Assembly (NCBI RefSeq): GCF_010500865.1
Contig: NZ_JAAAWN010000022.1
Location: forward strand, 1 to 64,000
Reading direction: 5' to 3'
DNA from: Alteromonas profundi
Lineage (GTDB): Bacteria > Pseudomonadota > Gammaproteobacteria > Enterobacterales > Alteromonadaceae
DNA: 64,000 nucleotides
A program made the translations under genes and the position numbers. Position 1 is the first letter of the stretch. The number at the start of each line of letters is the position of its first letter. The notes beneath the pieces were generated by a model. That model was given only the letters and a program-made list of their open reading frames with translations. It searched no databases and was not told where the DNA came from. Below, one piece after another: positions 33,016 through 42,587 of this stretch.

Positions 33016-33900
33016 CTAATGCATTGATGTGGAACCAAAGCTAACTAATATGGCCACGCCCATTAACGCCACTATTGACCACAACAAGGTAGCTTTAGTG
33101 GCCTTTTCCCCTAGTACCCAAGCAACCCCTAACGACATAAGCGCGCTAGTGGCAATAAGGGTTTGCACCACAGCGGCTTTCGCGTAGGCAAAGGCAAACA
33201 TTTGTAAGTAAATAGCAGCTGTTGTGCCCAGTAAAGTGGCCAGAACAAAGGCAGGCCATACCGCTTGGCCTTGTGTAATTACAGGTAACCACCGTGTTTT
33301 GCTAAACGCAATAAGCGGCACCACAAAGAACATACCGCCCACCAATCGTAAGAAAGCAGCACTGGCGGCATCGACTTCACCACTACCAAGGATATCGCGA
33401 CTTACTACAGCGCCTACTGCTTGACATAACGCAGCAGCTACACCATACAAATAGCCGCTTGTAGCAAACACATGGGTAGTACTGCGCTTTCGGGCTTTAA
33501 TAACCATATCTACTGACAGTAGCACCACAGCCACGCCCACCCATTGCTGCCACGTTATCCATTCACCAATAAATGCCATAGCCAGTAGAGCGGTAAATAA
33601 GGGCGCTAAGGTTTCTGCTACCAAAACCGCTTGGCTATCGCCGATAGACTTTAGTGCTTTAAAAAAACAGGTGTCGCCAATGCCGATACCAATAAAGCCG
33701 CTAATTAATAGCCACAAGATGCTACTGGTAGTGTAAGCGGCCGGTGGTATTACTATAAGTACAATACCTAACAAGGCGATAGAAATTATCCCCTTCCAGA
33801 AGTTCATTGTAAGTGGCGAAAATGCATTACCAGTGCCGCTGAAAAGTCGTGCCGCAATAGCCCAACAAAGTGCCGTACCTAAGGCCGCAAATACACCCAT
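33016..33900 (-). CDS. DMT-superfamily (EamA) transporter
   Basis: A 294-residue protein with ten predicted membrane helices in two EamA repeats (about 1-140 and 150-290). The repeat signature FFKALKSIGDSQAVLVAETLAPLFTALLAM and the matching second half, YAKAAVVQTLIATSALMSLGVAWVLGEKATKATLLWSIV, are typical. Probably exports a small metabolite; substrate unknown. No operon partner. Confidence 0.9.
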   Translation of the reverse strand: MGVFAALGTALCWAIAARLFSGTGNAFSPLTMNFWKGIISIALLGIVLIVIPPAAYTTSSILWLLISGFIGIGIGDTCFFKALKSIGDSQAVLVAETLAPLFTALLAMAFIGEWITWQQWVGVAVVLLSVDMVIKARKRSTTHVFATSGYLYGVAAALCQAVGAVVSRDILGSGEVDAASAAFLRLVGGMFFVVPLIAFSKTRWLPVITQGQAVWPAFVLATLLGTTAAIYLQMFAFAYAKAAVVQTLIATSALMSLGVAWVLGEKATKATLLWSIVALMGVAILVSFGSTSMH

Positions 33901-34069
33901 GAATAAATACCCGAAGCAAAACGTGATGAAATAAAATGAGCGCGTATGCTAATGCAAATTAAAACCCGATGTAACTGATAACTGCAGAAAACTAAACCAA
34001 ACGTAACTACCTAAAATGCCAATACCGTGGCATGTTAGTCATATAAAGAGTAAGTAGAAAGGTATCAGT

Positions 34070-34573
34070 GTGAATTTGAGCGGTATAAAAGGGGTAATTT
34101 TCGACCTTGATGGGACGTTAGTAGAGTCGCGGTTGAACTTCACTCAAATGCGCTCAGACATTGGCTGCCCTCCCGATGAAGATATTCTTACTTTTGTCGC
34201 CCAAATAACCTGTGGAAAAGCGCAAGATAAAGCCAACGACAGAATATTGCAGCATGAGCTGAACGATGCGAGGTGCGCAAAATGGCTGTTTACGGGTAAA
34301 CAAATGGTAGACACAGTGCACGAATACGGCTTGCCGATGGCGATTGTAACGCGTAATTGTCGTGCCGCTAGCAACATAAAGATTGCGAATAACAATATTC
34401 CCATCGACTTCGTACTGACAAGAGAGGACGCGCCCGCAAAACCCGACCCTACCGCACTACTTATGGTTGCTGAAAAATGGCAGCTACAGCCAAAAGACTG
34501 CCTTTACGTTGGGGATTATATTTACGATCAATTAGCCGCCGAAAATGCCGGTATGCAATGGTTGCTGGTGTGA
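34070..34573 (+). CDS. HAD-superfamily hydrolase (phosphatase-like)
   Basis: A 167-residue HAD protein with VIFDLDGTLVESRLNFTQMR (nucleophile Asp, GT), motif 2 IVTRNCRAAS, the Lys (REDAPAKPDPTALL) and DCLYVGDYIYDQLAAENAGM (acidic motif). The GTG start has AAAGG about 8 bases upstream. It is short compared with phosphoglycolate phosphatase (about 220), with a small cap. Substrate unknown. Its 3' end overlaps a small gene on the other strand by about 40 bases. Confidence 0.85.
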   Translation: MNLSGIKGVIFDLDGTLVESRLNFTQMRSDIGCPPDEDILTFVAQITCGKAQDKANDRILQHELNDARCAKWLFTGKQMVDTVHEYGLPMAIVTRNCRAASNIKIANNNIPIDFVLTREDAPAKPDPTALLMVAEKWQLQPKDCLYVGDYIYDQLAAENAGMQWLLV

Positions 34574-34729
34574 ACTTGCCAAACCTGGCCCGCTTGGTAG
34601 TTTTGGCGTTTCAGGCTGAATGTAAAATAGCTCATTTTCTAATGGTGTCCATGAACCGGAGCCTGCATATACTTTAGTATATTCTTCTTCGTTCAGCTCT
34701 TTTCCGACCAAATTTTGTTCTATATTCAT
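34532..34729 (-). CDS. Small orphan peptide with a double-glycine-like leader
   Basis: A 65-residue frame with AAAGGAAG 8 bases before its ATG, better than most shadow frames. The N-terminal part, ELNEEEYTKVYAG, has the spacing of bacteriocin-type leaders: hydrophobic residue, acidic residues, Val at -4 and AG at the cut. The rest is SGSWTPLENELFYIQPETPKLPSGPG and more, rich in Pro and Gly, ending GIFGG. No modifying or export gene is beside it, so a peptide product is speculative. Overlaps the end of the HAD gene. A simple small protein is equally possible. Confidence 0.4.
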   Translation of the reverse strand: MNIEQNLVGKELNEEEYTKVYAGSGSWTPLENELFYIQPETPKLPSGPGLASSHQQPLHTGIFGG

Positions 34730-34805
34730 TTCTCTATCTTCCTTTATTACATGTAATTAAAGTGAATGTGTACTGCGGTTTCAAAATTACGAGCATTGTA
34801 GGTAT

Positions 34806-37800
34806 ATGGATATCACCAAAGAGCCAATTTTAAAATTAAGGGCCAATGTAGTTATATTTGGCGCGATTTTTATATTTTTTGTTCAGAATGCAAATGCTGT
34901 AGGGGTAGCTTTAGATGGTCGAAATAAATTCGCGGGAATTCCTACTGGTATAATTTACGATGTTGAAGTAGTAGGAAGCGTTATATATGTAGCATCAGAA
35001 AACGGAGTATTCGAAGTAATCGGGGGGCGCTCCACTAAGTTGAACTTTAACCCTAATAGTGACATATCGGGACCAATATCTGATATTCAGTATGACCCTT
35101 CAGGTCACCTTTGGATTGTTGAGTATGGGGTAGGGGTTTTTAAAGTTCGAATTGCAGATAAGAGTTCAGTAGAGCTTCCTATCCCTAAACACTGGAAAGA
35201 GTACGTTTGGTCGGTAGCGGTTTCGCCAAGCCATCTTGCACTATCTATTGTTAGTGGCGTCTACATTGTGGATAAATCAACTGGTTTAGTTGAAGCTTGG
35301 GCTGATAGCATAGGTCTGGGGAATACCACTAGCGCGTATTCAATAGCGACTGATAATCAAAACTTTTACGTTGCATCGGAAACAGAGTTGTTAACTATCG
35401 ATCCAGAGCATCAAACAATTAAAAAAGACACCTTGATAGGAAGGTACAACGAATTATCAACGCTTAACGTTGTTGAAATACATGAAGACTCTGTATATCT
35501 AGCGGGAAAAGAAGGTATATACATAGTTAATCAAACCAGTAGCGATTTCTTTCCTTTTTTTAAAGCCCACAATAAATCAGACAATGTCACAGACCTACAC
35601 ATATCCGACAACGGAGAAATTTGGGTCGCAGCAGGCGGAATGTATAAAGTATCTAATGGTCTAGTTTCGCCAGCAAAATTTTTGAATCCCGTCATATATT
35701 CAGAAAGTATCCGCAGCATTACCGCTATAGCGGAAACCAACTCAAATGACCTATTGATAGCATCATCTCAACTTGGATTAATCGGGATCTCAAAAAAACA
35801 CCGTGCGGTAAATTTCCTCCATGAAAATGGCGATATACTTGACAAAAAAATTGTAACTCACGGTGTAGATAGACATTACGCGCTAGAGATAAGGACTAAA
35901 GAAAAAAGCTATACTGTGGATCTTACAACCGGTGCGTTAACCTCCTATGGAGACTCACTGGGCGCAGAGTGTATAGAACGTAACGCTGTTATATTTACCA
36001 ATATTAAAGAATCAGATGCTAGCAATTTTAAAGGTTGTGGCGAAACCTACTTCCATACTATTGAGATCTCAAAAGATAGCTTTTATGCGTATCACGATAA
36101 TGGCTCTAGCAGCAGCTATTACCTCGTTCATGAAGGAGTTGTGGTCGATGAAATTAGCGCTCCTGCAAAGATTCTTCATTCGGTGTTATCTGAAAGCGGT
36201 GAATTATTGGCTTACGATAGTGAGAGCAATATCCATATTCAGTTATCGAAACTGAGCTGGAGGAAAATTAATGTTCAAGAAGGGGGCTGGTCGAGCATAA
36301 CCTGTCTAATTGAATTGAGTGATGTGTTTCTCATATGTACCACAGGAAAAGGTCTTGTTGAGTTAAGTAAGGAAACTGGAAGAATAGCCAGAAGTAAAAT
36401 ACTGGAAACAAAAGAAATACGGTTTATTCGTGGCGCAATATTAAGCGAAAACAATAACTTGTGGGTAACGACAAACATGGGGCTCTTTCTCTATGATTTT
36501 CAAGAAGGCGTCACACACTACATAGGAATTGAAGATGGTATATTAGACACAGACTTTGAATATAACAGCTTCATAGGAAATAGCGGCAGCATTATAGTTT
36601 TTGGTGATCGTTACCCTTATTTAATAAATGAAAAATTAATTCTAGACGCTGTGCGTCATGCCGAAACTAACGGGCCCTCTTCCGTTTATACTATGATTGC
36701 TTGGGGGGCGGGCATAGAGAAAAAGGAAGTTCATTATCCCAGTGCAGAAGAGTTTGAGTTTCAGATAGGCAGCGACTATGACTCTATTGCGATCAATATT
36801 GGCACAAATAGCTTTTTAGCTCATGAAAATCAACACGTTGAGTTTCGAATCGTTGGGCTTAATAACGATTGGGTGGTACACCCGGAGTCCTTCGTGTATG
36901 TGGCGCTCTCCGACTTAAGCTACGGCCGGTATCAGGTTGAATCACGGATACTTGAAGACGGGCGACGTAGTAGTGTAAGTAGATTGAATTTCATCGTTAT
37001 CCCTCCTTTTTACCTTTCGTATTTCGCATTTATCATCTACTTTATCTCGGCGGTAGCGTTTATTGTCCTAGCGAAACTTGGATACCTAAAACCATTCAAA
37101 CGTTATCTCAAAAACACCAAAGTTTATCAATTTATCGCACGTTACGAACTCACAGATGGCCAGTCTAAATTTGAAAAAACGCTTCGTGCTAAAGAAAAGC
37201 ATATCAGCAATATAGCGCACGATCTTCGCACCCCCTTACAAATCATTTTAGGTTCATTAGAAAAAGCACCTGATAGTACAAACATAAGTAGCACGGAATT
37301 TACCACACTAAGGCAAAACGCCATGCGAATTGAAAAGCTGGTGGACCAAATGAGTTCTACTGTGCCTAACATAGAGGGAAGCAAGTCACTGTTTAGTCGC
37401 TATTCAGTTGAAGATGTTTCCCACGTAGTAATGAACGTAGAGCCATTAGCGAAGGCTAAAAATCAACATTTAGAGGTAACCTGTCGGGGTAAACAGCATA
37501 TTTGTTTAATTAGCGATAGCTTAGAAAAAATTGTTACTAACCTGGTAGAGAACGCTATTAAATACACTCCAGAACACGGCAACATAAAAGTATGTGCTTC
37601 TATAGACGATAAAAACCTTAGGGTTACTGTAACTGATGATGGCGAAGGCATAGATGCAAGTGATCATGATAAGGTTCTTGAACGCTTCGTTAGAGTGCAT
37701 AAAGGTGAGGTTGAAGGCCAAGGTGTCGGGTTATCGTTAGTGGATGACTTAGTCAAATTAAACCAAGGTAAACTCACTCTTTCTAGTGTTTTAGGGCAGG

Positions 37801-38675
37801 GAGCTAAATGGACCGTTATTTTACCTCTCGATGACACTGAGTCGGTAAACGCAGAACAATCTAGCAATACTGAAGGCAAAAACTGGGATGATAGGCACAC
37901 CATAATCGTTATTGACGATAACCGTGAATTTCGTACCTATATGTTTAATCTGCTGACTAAAAACTATCGTTGTTTAATTGCCAAAAGTGGCCGACAAGCG
38001 CTCGAATTAATGGGCAAATATAAGGTGGACTTGGTGATCACAGATTTAATGATGAGGGGGATAGATGGCATCACGTTAACTGAGAATATACGCAGTCATG
38101 AAACATTTGCTACTACTCCGGTTATTATACTTACTGCTAAGACCGATGAAGCGACAAAGCGTAAAGCACTTGAAGAAAAAGCTGACTACTATCTAACAAA
38201 ACCTACGCCGAACAATGAACTACTGCTACTTGTGGATCACCTTTTATCGCTACGCACTTTAACCGCTGTCGAGGGTGCCGCCCAGCCCATTCTTCCCCAA
38301 TTAGGTGAGTCGTTAAGAATACCTGAATTCACGTCGGAAAAAGACATGAATTTTTATCTCAATTTCATTGAGGTATTAGAAAAAAACTACCACAACGAGC
38401 ATTTTAATCGGGATATGGCCGCTAACTTATTACTTATGAGTGCACGTAGCCTAAACCGTCGTTTGTCCGAGCTGTTCGACTACAATTTTAGTGAGTTTTT
38501 AACGCGGTTTAGAATAGATAAAGCGGTGCCCTTACTGGTAAATGGTGGGTCTGTTATTACCACAGGCATGGACGTTGGCTTTGGAACGCCTTCCTATTTT
38601 TCAACGTCGTTTAAAAAGATAAAAGGGGTGTCGCCTAAGAAGTTCGTTGATGAAAGAAAAGTAGGCGAGGGATAG
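34806..38675 (+). CDS. Hybrid two-component sensor-regulator (propeller, kinase, receiver, AraC)
   Basis: A 1289-residue one-protein signalling system. A signal or membrane segment at 14-31 is followed by a two-component-regulator propeller region (about 40-620), a Y_Y_Y-type domain (about 660-740), a membrane helix (about 748-770), HisKA with H805 (NIAHDLRTPLQIIL), HATPase (NLVENAIKYTP, DDGEGID, GVGLSLVDDL), a receiver with D1080 (VITDLMMRGIDG) and KP (DYYLTKP), and a C-terminal AraC HTH (about 1185-1285, ending SPKKFVDERKVGEG). This layout is best known from Bacteroidetes sugar sensing; here it lies one gene away from a sugar locus. Confidence 0.9.
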   Translation: MDITKEPILKLRANVVIFGAIFIFFVQNANAVGVALDGRNKFAGIPTGIIYDVEVVGSVIYVASENGVFEVIGGRSTKLNFNPNSDISGPISDIQYDPSGHLWIVEYGVGVFKVRIADKSSVELPIPKHWKEYVWSVAVSPSHLALSIVSGVYIVDKSTGLVEAWADSIGLGNTTSAYSIATDNQNFYVASETELLTIDPEHQTIKKDTLIGRYNELSTLNVVEIHEDSVYLAGKEGIYIVNQTSSDFFPFFKAHNKSDNVTDLHISDNGEIWVAAGGMYKVSNGLVSPAKFLNPVIYSESIRSITAIAETNSNDLLIASSQLGLIGISKKHRAVNFLHENGDILDKKIVTHGVDRHYALEIRTKEKSYTVDLTTGALTSYGDSLGAECIERNAVIFTNIKESDASNFKGCGETYFHTIEISKDSFYAYHDNGSSSSYYLVHEGVVVDEISAPAKILHSVLSESGELLAYDSESNIHIQLSKLSWRKINVQEGGWSSITCLIELSDVFLICTTGKGLVELSKETGRIARSKILETKEIRFIRGAILSENNNLWVTTNMGLFLYDFQEGVTHYIGIEDGILDTDFEYNSFIGNSGSIIVFGDRYPYLINEKLILDAVRHAETNGPSSVYTMIAWGAGIEKKEVHYPSAEEFEFQIGSDYDSIAINIGTNSFLAHENQHVEFRIVGLNNDWVVHPESFVYVALSDLSYGRYQVESRILEDGRRSSVSRLNFIVIPPFYLSYFAFIIYFISAVAFIVLAKLGYLKPFKRYLKNTKVYQFIARYELTDGQSKFEKTLRAKEKHISNIAHDLRTPLQIILGSLEKAPDSTNISSTEFTTLRQNAMRIEKLVDQMSSTVPNIEGSKSLFSRYSVEDVSHVVMNVEPLAKAKNQHLEVTCRGKQHICLISDSLEKIVTNLVENAIKYTPEHGNIKVCASIDDKNLRVTVTDDGEGIDASDHDKVLERFVRVHKGEVEGQGVGLSLVDDLVKLNQGKLTLSSVLGQGAKWTVILPLDDTESVNAEQSSNTEGKNWDDRHTIIVIDDNREFRTYMFNLLTKNYRCLIAKSGRQALELMGKYKVDLVITDLMMRGIDGITLTENIRSHETFATTPVIILTAKTDEATKRKALEEKADYYLTKPTPNNELLLLVDHLLSLRTLTAVEGAAQPILPQLGESLRIPEFTSEKDMNFYLNFIEVLEKNYHNEHFNRDMAANLLLMSARSLNRRLSELFDYNFSEFLTRFRIDKAVPLLVNGGSVITTGMDVGFGTPSYFSTSFKKIKGVSPKKFVDERKVGEG

Positions 38676-38702
38676 CACTGTTCACTTATCACGCGCCACC
38701 CG

Positions 38703-39026
38703 CTAAATATACCTACGTCGCTCTGCTAAAAAACCAATTGCCATAAACGCCGCTACAAAGCCTACTCCTTGGTATTGCCAAGGCAAATAGGCAATAACGT
38801 GCTTTAAAAAAGGTGCGCCATATAAGGTTAATGCGCCATAACCAAAGGCACACAGCAAAACGAATAGGCTAATTCTTAGCATGAAATGGTAGGGGGCGAG
38901 TATACGTTTAACATGGCCATTAATAATATCGCCATATACCACTAAAATAGTGGCCATTAGCATAATACTCATTTCGGTATAATAGGGGCTTAACGCGCGC
39001 GATACTGCGCTAAATAATTCAGTCAT
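38703..39026 (-). CDS. DUF3392 membrane protein
   Basis: A 107-residue protein with three or four membrane helices and the DUF3392 layout: MLMATILVVYGDIINGHVKRIL, then RISLFVLLCAFGYGALT and QYQGVGFVAAFMAIGFLAERRRYI. I chose the ATG at 39026; a GTG at 39041 is possible. The family is found in marine gammaproteobacteria; function unknown. It converges with the hybrid sensor gene. Confidence 0.8.
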   Translation of the reverse strand: MTELFSAVSRALSPYYTEMSIMLMATILVVYGDIINGHVKRILAPYHFMLRISLFVLLCAFGYGALTLYGAPFLKHVIAYLPWQYQGVGFVAAFMAIGFLAERRRYI

Positions 39027-39108
39027 AATAGGGTACGGCACCTACATCATTATGCTCATCACTATGGTGCCGTTATAATACCCTTTATCTATCTATTGCA
39101 GAAGTAGT

Positions 39109-39996
39109 TTACTTACTGGCCGCTAACGCTTGGTTAAGCTTATTTACCGCGGTAAAACCTTGCTCTATTGTGGCAATTCTATCGTTAGTTTTATCGCGCT
39201 CCACAAACTTATGTTGTATACCTGCAAGCTCGCCATGGGCAAAAATATTTTTGAAGTCGATGACGCCGGTGCCTACATCTGCAAAGGCCCCGTCTTTTGC
39301 CATGTCTTTAACGTGCCAAAGTTTAAACCGCCCAGGATAGCGTTTGAAATATTCAACTGGGTCTTGGTTAGCTTTTACCGCCCAGTATAGGTCTAATTCC
39401 ATGGCTACAAAGTCTGGGTCGGTGTTTTCAATCAATACATCTAAAGGTAGCTGCCCTTGTCGGTTTTCAAACTCAAAATCATGGTTATGATAGGCAAGGG
39501 TGATACCTTCTTTTTGGCAGGCTTCGCCAATGGAGTTTAAGCTATCAGCTAATCGTTGATAGGGCTCAATCCCTTCGCCGCGCTGCGCCTCGCTTAGCCA
39601 CGGCACTACTACATACTTATGGCCAACTGTCTGCGCATCATCCAGTACTTGGCTTAGGTTCTGTTGTAAATCTTGTAACTGTACATGGGCCGAGGGCGCC
39701 GTTAAGCCTTCGCCGTCTAAAATGTGCTTAATTTCTTTGGCTGAATGGTTGAAGTATCCAGCGAATTCCATTTCTTTATACCCAATAGCGGCAACCAGCT
39801 TTAAGGTGGCCGGAACGCTCACTTTCATAATGTCACGTAGGGTGTAAAGTTGTAAGCCTACCTTTGTATTACTCATCGTATGTTTACCGTGCCCATGTGC
39901 TAGTATGCTAGGCGCAATGGCAACCCCAGCTGTGGTAGCAGCAAGTTTCAAAAAGGTTCTGCGGGCGAGTGAATGCTGATTATATGATGCTGTCAT
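39109..39996 (-). CDS. Exported sugar phosphate isomerase/epimerase-like protein (TIM barrel)
   Basis: A 295-residue protein with a twin-arginine signal (SLARRTFLKLAATTAG) and an AP_endonuc_2 TIM barrel: VGLQLYTLRDIMK, GYKEMEFAGYFNH, GITLAYHNHDFEF, FVAMELDLYWAVKANQDPVEYF, FKLWHVKDMA and the final KFVERDKT. The E, D, H and E metal-ligand pattern of this family is present. AAGGAG lies before the ATG, and the gene starts 14 bases after the LacI gene. Likely acts in the periplasm on keto-sugars. Confidence 0.88.
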   Translation of the reverse strand: MTASYNQHSLARRTFLKLAATTAGVAIAPSILAHGHGKHTMSNTKVGLQLYTLRDIMKVSVPATLKLVAAIGYKEMEFAGYFNHSAKEIKHILDGEGLTAPSAHVQLQDLQQNLSQVLDDAQTVGHKYVVVPWLSEAQRGEGIEPYQRLADSLNSIGEACQKEGITLAYHNHDFEFENRQGQLPLDVLIENTDPDFVAMELDLYWAVKANQDPVEYFKRYPGRFKLWHVKDMAKDGAFADVGTGVIDFKNIFAHGELAGIQHKFVERDKTNDRIATIEQGFTAVNKLNQALAASK

Positions 39997-40010
39997 TTAA
40001 GGTCTCTCCT

Positions 40011-41024
40011 TTACGCGTGTTTAGCCGGGCCAGTACTCTGGCGGGTAATTAACTCAAAAGGCATTATCACCTTTGGCGCTTTACGAATTTTTCCATTTAG
40101 CACATCTATTAATAGAGTAACGGCGGTTCTGCCGAACTCTTCTGCGGGTTGCGCTATGGTAGTAAGAGGGGGGTCACAAAATGCCGAAAAGGCAATATCA
40201 TCAAAACCCGCTACCGATATATCGTTAGGAACATTAAGGCCGGCCTGTTTAAAGGCTTGCATTGCGCCAATGGCGGTTTCATCATTTTCACAAAACACCG
40301 CGGTAGGGCGCTGCGTAACAGGCAATTGCGAAATGGCAGTACCCGCTTGATAGCCCGCTTGTAGTGTAAAGTCGCCGGGAAACAGTAAATGATCATCAAA
40401 CGCAATATTGGCGGCCGCTAGCGCATCTTGATAGCCTAATAACCTATCTTGCGTTAAAGGGCTTGAGTCTGGCCCTTTCACCATCGCAATGCGTTGATGG
40501 CCATAATTGATGAGATGGGTTGTCATAGCGTTGGCCGCAGCACGGTTATCTAACGAAACAACCGGGTACTTACCACACTCAATTACCTCACATGCGTTAA
40601 CCATAGGCAAAAGACCATTGTCGTTAATCATGCTGTCGTCTAACGGAGTTTGCGCCCGAAGTTGAATAAGACCGTCAGCTTGAGAAGTACTCACCATTTT
40701 GGCGTAATGGGCTTCAATATCGGGGTTGCCAAGGGTATTTGCCAGCAGTATTGAATAACCTAACTCAGCGGCGGCTTCTTGCATACCGCTTATAACCCGT
40801 GCGAAAAAAACGTTTGCTACGGTAGGAACCAATACAACTAAGTTATGGGTTTTACCCGAACGAAATTTAACCGCCATTAAGTTTGGTTTATATCCCACCG
40901 ATTCAACTGCCGCCATCACCTTATTGCGTGTTTTAGGCGACACTCGCTCAGGCTGTTGAAGCGCCCGCGATACCGTGGCTACAGAAACACCTGCGCTGTC
41001 TGCTACATCTCTTATATTTGCCAT
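40011..41024 (-). CDS. LacI-family transcriptional repressor
   Basis: A 337-residue LacI regulator. N-terminal HTH: IRDVADSAGVSVATVSRALQQPERVSPKTRNKV. The ligand domain has NLVVLVPTVANVFFARVISGMQEAAAE and TAVFCENDETAIGAMQAFKQAGLNVPNDISVAGFDDIAFSAFCDPPLTTI. It heads a two-gene operon with the exported isomerase and diverges from the larger sugar operon. Two palindromic sites in the gap fit autoregulation and control of both arms. Confidence 0.93.
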   Translation of the reverse strand: MANIRDVADSAGVSVATVSRALQQPERVSPKTRNKVMAAVESVGYKPNLMAVKFRSGKTHNLVVLVPTVANVFFARVISGMQEAAAELGYSILLANTLGNPDIEAHYAKMVSTSQADGLIQLRAQTPLDDSMINDNGLLPMVNACEVIECGKYPVVSLDNRAAANAMTTHLINYGHQRIAMVKGPDSSPLTQDRLLGYQDALAAANIAFDDHLLFPGDFTLQAGYQAGTAISQLPVTQRPTAVFCENDETAIGAMQAFKQAGLNVPNDISVAGFDDIAFSAFCDPPLTTIAQPAEEFGRTAVTLLIDVLNGKIRKAPKVIMPFELITRQSTGPAKHA

Positions 41025-41078
41025 AGTTATTGTATTTTTACTGCTTGCCTATGTTGCTATGTTTAACCGGTAGTCAAA

Positions 41079-41096
41079 ATGTAACCGTTATCATTA
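41079..41096 (-). promoter_or_regulatory. LacI-type operator near the lacI-family gene
   Basis: AATGTAACCGTTATCATT is an imperfect palindrome with a central CG, as LacI-family operators usually have. It is about 55 bases upstream of the regulator start codon and shares AATGTAA with the perfect site at 41281. Confidence 0.6.
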
Positions 41097-41270
41097 CCTT
41101 AGAAGAATACGTCACTTTTTTAAAAAATCCAGCACTATGTGTTGCTGTTTTGTTAAATTGCTTCCGAGTACCTGCGGGTAAGCTAGGCGGTACGTGACCT
41201 ATAGCAGAAGAGAACGGGGTTGAAACGTGAAAATTTTCAACTTTAGTTTAACAAAAAGAGACCAAATACA

Positions 41271-41302
41271 TTGACAGGTAAAAATGTAATCCGTTACATT
41301 TT
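41271..41302 (+). promoter_or_regulatory. Promoter and LacI operator of the sugar operon
   Basis: TTGACA at 41271-41276 is a perfect -35, with TACATT (41295-41300) as a weak -10 after an 18-base spacer. Overlapping it are exact nine-base inverted arms, AAAATGTAA (41281-41289) and TTACATTTT (41294-41302), with a central CG-containing TCCG. A repressor here would block RNA polymerase. The next gene starts at 41395. Confidence 0.7.
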
Positions 41303-41394
41303 ATACATAGTTACAATTATGCAACAAATTGTGAGAGTGTCGAAGCATCGAAATTTATGTTTTGTTGGCTTTGGGCACACAAGGAGCAAATATT

Positions 41395-42561
41395 ATGGCG
41401 CGAACACAACCAATACGAATGGGCATGATAGGGGGCGGTGAAGGGGCGTTTATCGGCGCCGTTCATCGACATGCAGCTGGGCTCGATGGTGATTATAAAC
41501 TGGTATGTGGTGCGTTTAGCCGCGATGCAAAGAATAACAGTAACACTGCCGATGCTTTAAATATAGACAGCCAGCGAACTTACAGCGATTGGCAATTAAT
41601 GCTAGACGCTGAAGCGAAACTTCCACCTACAGAGCGAATGGAAGTGGTGGTTATTGTTACCCCTAATCATTTGCACGTTCCTATCTCTTTAGCCGCGATA
41701 AAAGCGGGTTTTCACGTGTTTTGTGAAAAGCCGGCAGGTGTTGATTTAGGCGAAGTACTCGACTTACAAGATGCTTTGCTTTCTAGCGACCGTTTATACG
41801 GGTTAGCTCATACCTACTTAGGTTACCCCATGGTATGGCAAGCCCGCCATATGATAGAGCAGGGCATGCTAGGTAGTATTCGTAAGGTGTTTGTCGAGTA
41901 CCCACAGGGATGGTTGTCAGCTAACGAAGAAAGCCACAATAAGCAAGCCGAATGGCGTACCGACCCCGCATTAGCGGGGGGCAGTGGCTGTATGGGCGAC
42001 ATAGGCACCCATGCATTTGGGCTGGTAGAGTTTGTTCTAAACGACAACGTTAGTGCCCTGTGTGGTGAGTTACATACCCATGTAGAAGGCCGGCGTTTAG
42101 ACGATGACGGCGCAGCACTTATCAAAATGGAAAGCGGCGCAACCGGTGTACTCATTGCAAGTCAGGTGTGTGCAGGTGAGGAAAACGCGCTAAAAATTCG
42201 CGTTTACGGCGATAAAGGCGGTTTGGAATGGCAGCAAATGGAGCCAAATTCAGTGGTATACCGTCCGTTAGGCGCGCCTTACCAAGTATTTCGTGCAGGG
42301 TTAGGACAACCCGGTTTGTGTAATGAGGCTATAGATCGTTGTCGTACTCCCGGGGGACACCCTGAAGGGTATTTAGAAGCAATGGCGAACTTGTATAAAA
42401 ACTTCGCTGTGGCAATACGAAACGGCGACAGCGGCAAGGCTAAAGGTGTGCCGGGTATCCATTCTGGGGTAAGAGGTTTGGCCTTTATTAGTGCTATGTT
42501 GGCCAGTTCAGATAGCGATATGAAGTGGGAAACTATAAGTAATGTTGGCCTACAAAATTAA
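41395..42561 (+). CDS. Gfo/Idh/MocA-family oxidoreductase
   Basis: A 388-residue NAD(P)-dependent dehydrogenase. Residues 6-20 hold the Rossmann motif RMGMIGGGEGAF. VTPNHLHVPISLAAIKAGFHVFCEKPAG gives the EKP motif; GGSGCMGDIGTHAFGLVEFVL has the catalytic D and H. The ATG at 41395 has AAGGAG 8 bases before it. It is the first gene of the sugar operon. In glycoside 3-oxidation clusters, this family reduces or oxidises the 3-keto sugar. No signal peptide, so cytosolic. Confidence 0.9.
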   Translation: MARTQPIRMGMIGGGEGAFIGAVHRHAAGLDGDYKLVCGAFSRDAKNNSNTADALNIDSQRTYSDWQLMLDAEAKLPPTERMEVVVIVTPNHLHVPISLAAIKAGFHVFCEKPAGVDLGEVLDLQDALLSSDRLYGLAHTYLGYPMVWQARHMIEQGMLGSIRKVFVEYPQGWLSANEESHNKQAEWRTDPALAGGSGCMGDIGTHAFGLVEFVLNDNVSALCGELHTHVEGRRLDDDGAALIKMESGATGVLIASQVCAGEENALKIRVYGDKGGLEWQQMEPNSVVYRPLGAPYQVFRAGLGQPGLCNEAIDRCRTPGGHPEGYLEAMANLYKNFAVAIRNGDSGKAKGVPGIHSGVRGLAFISAMLASSDSDMKWETISNVGLQN

Positions 42562-42587
42562 GCCTAAGAACCTAAAAGGATATCAGC

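Larger units (their letters stand above)
41025..41394. other. Divergent regulatory region of the sugar locus
   Basis: A gap of 370 bases containing the two LacI-type operators and the promoter listed separately. No coding frame seen. Confidence 0.6.
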
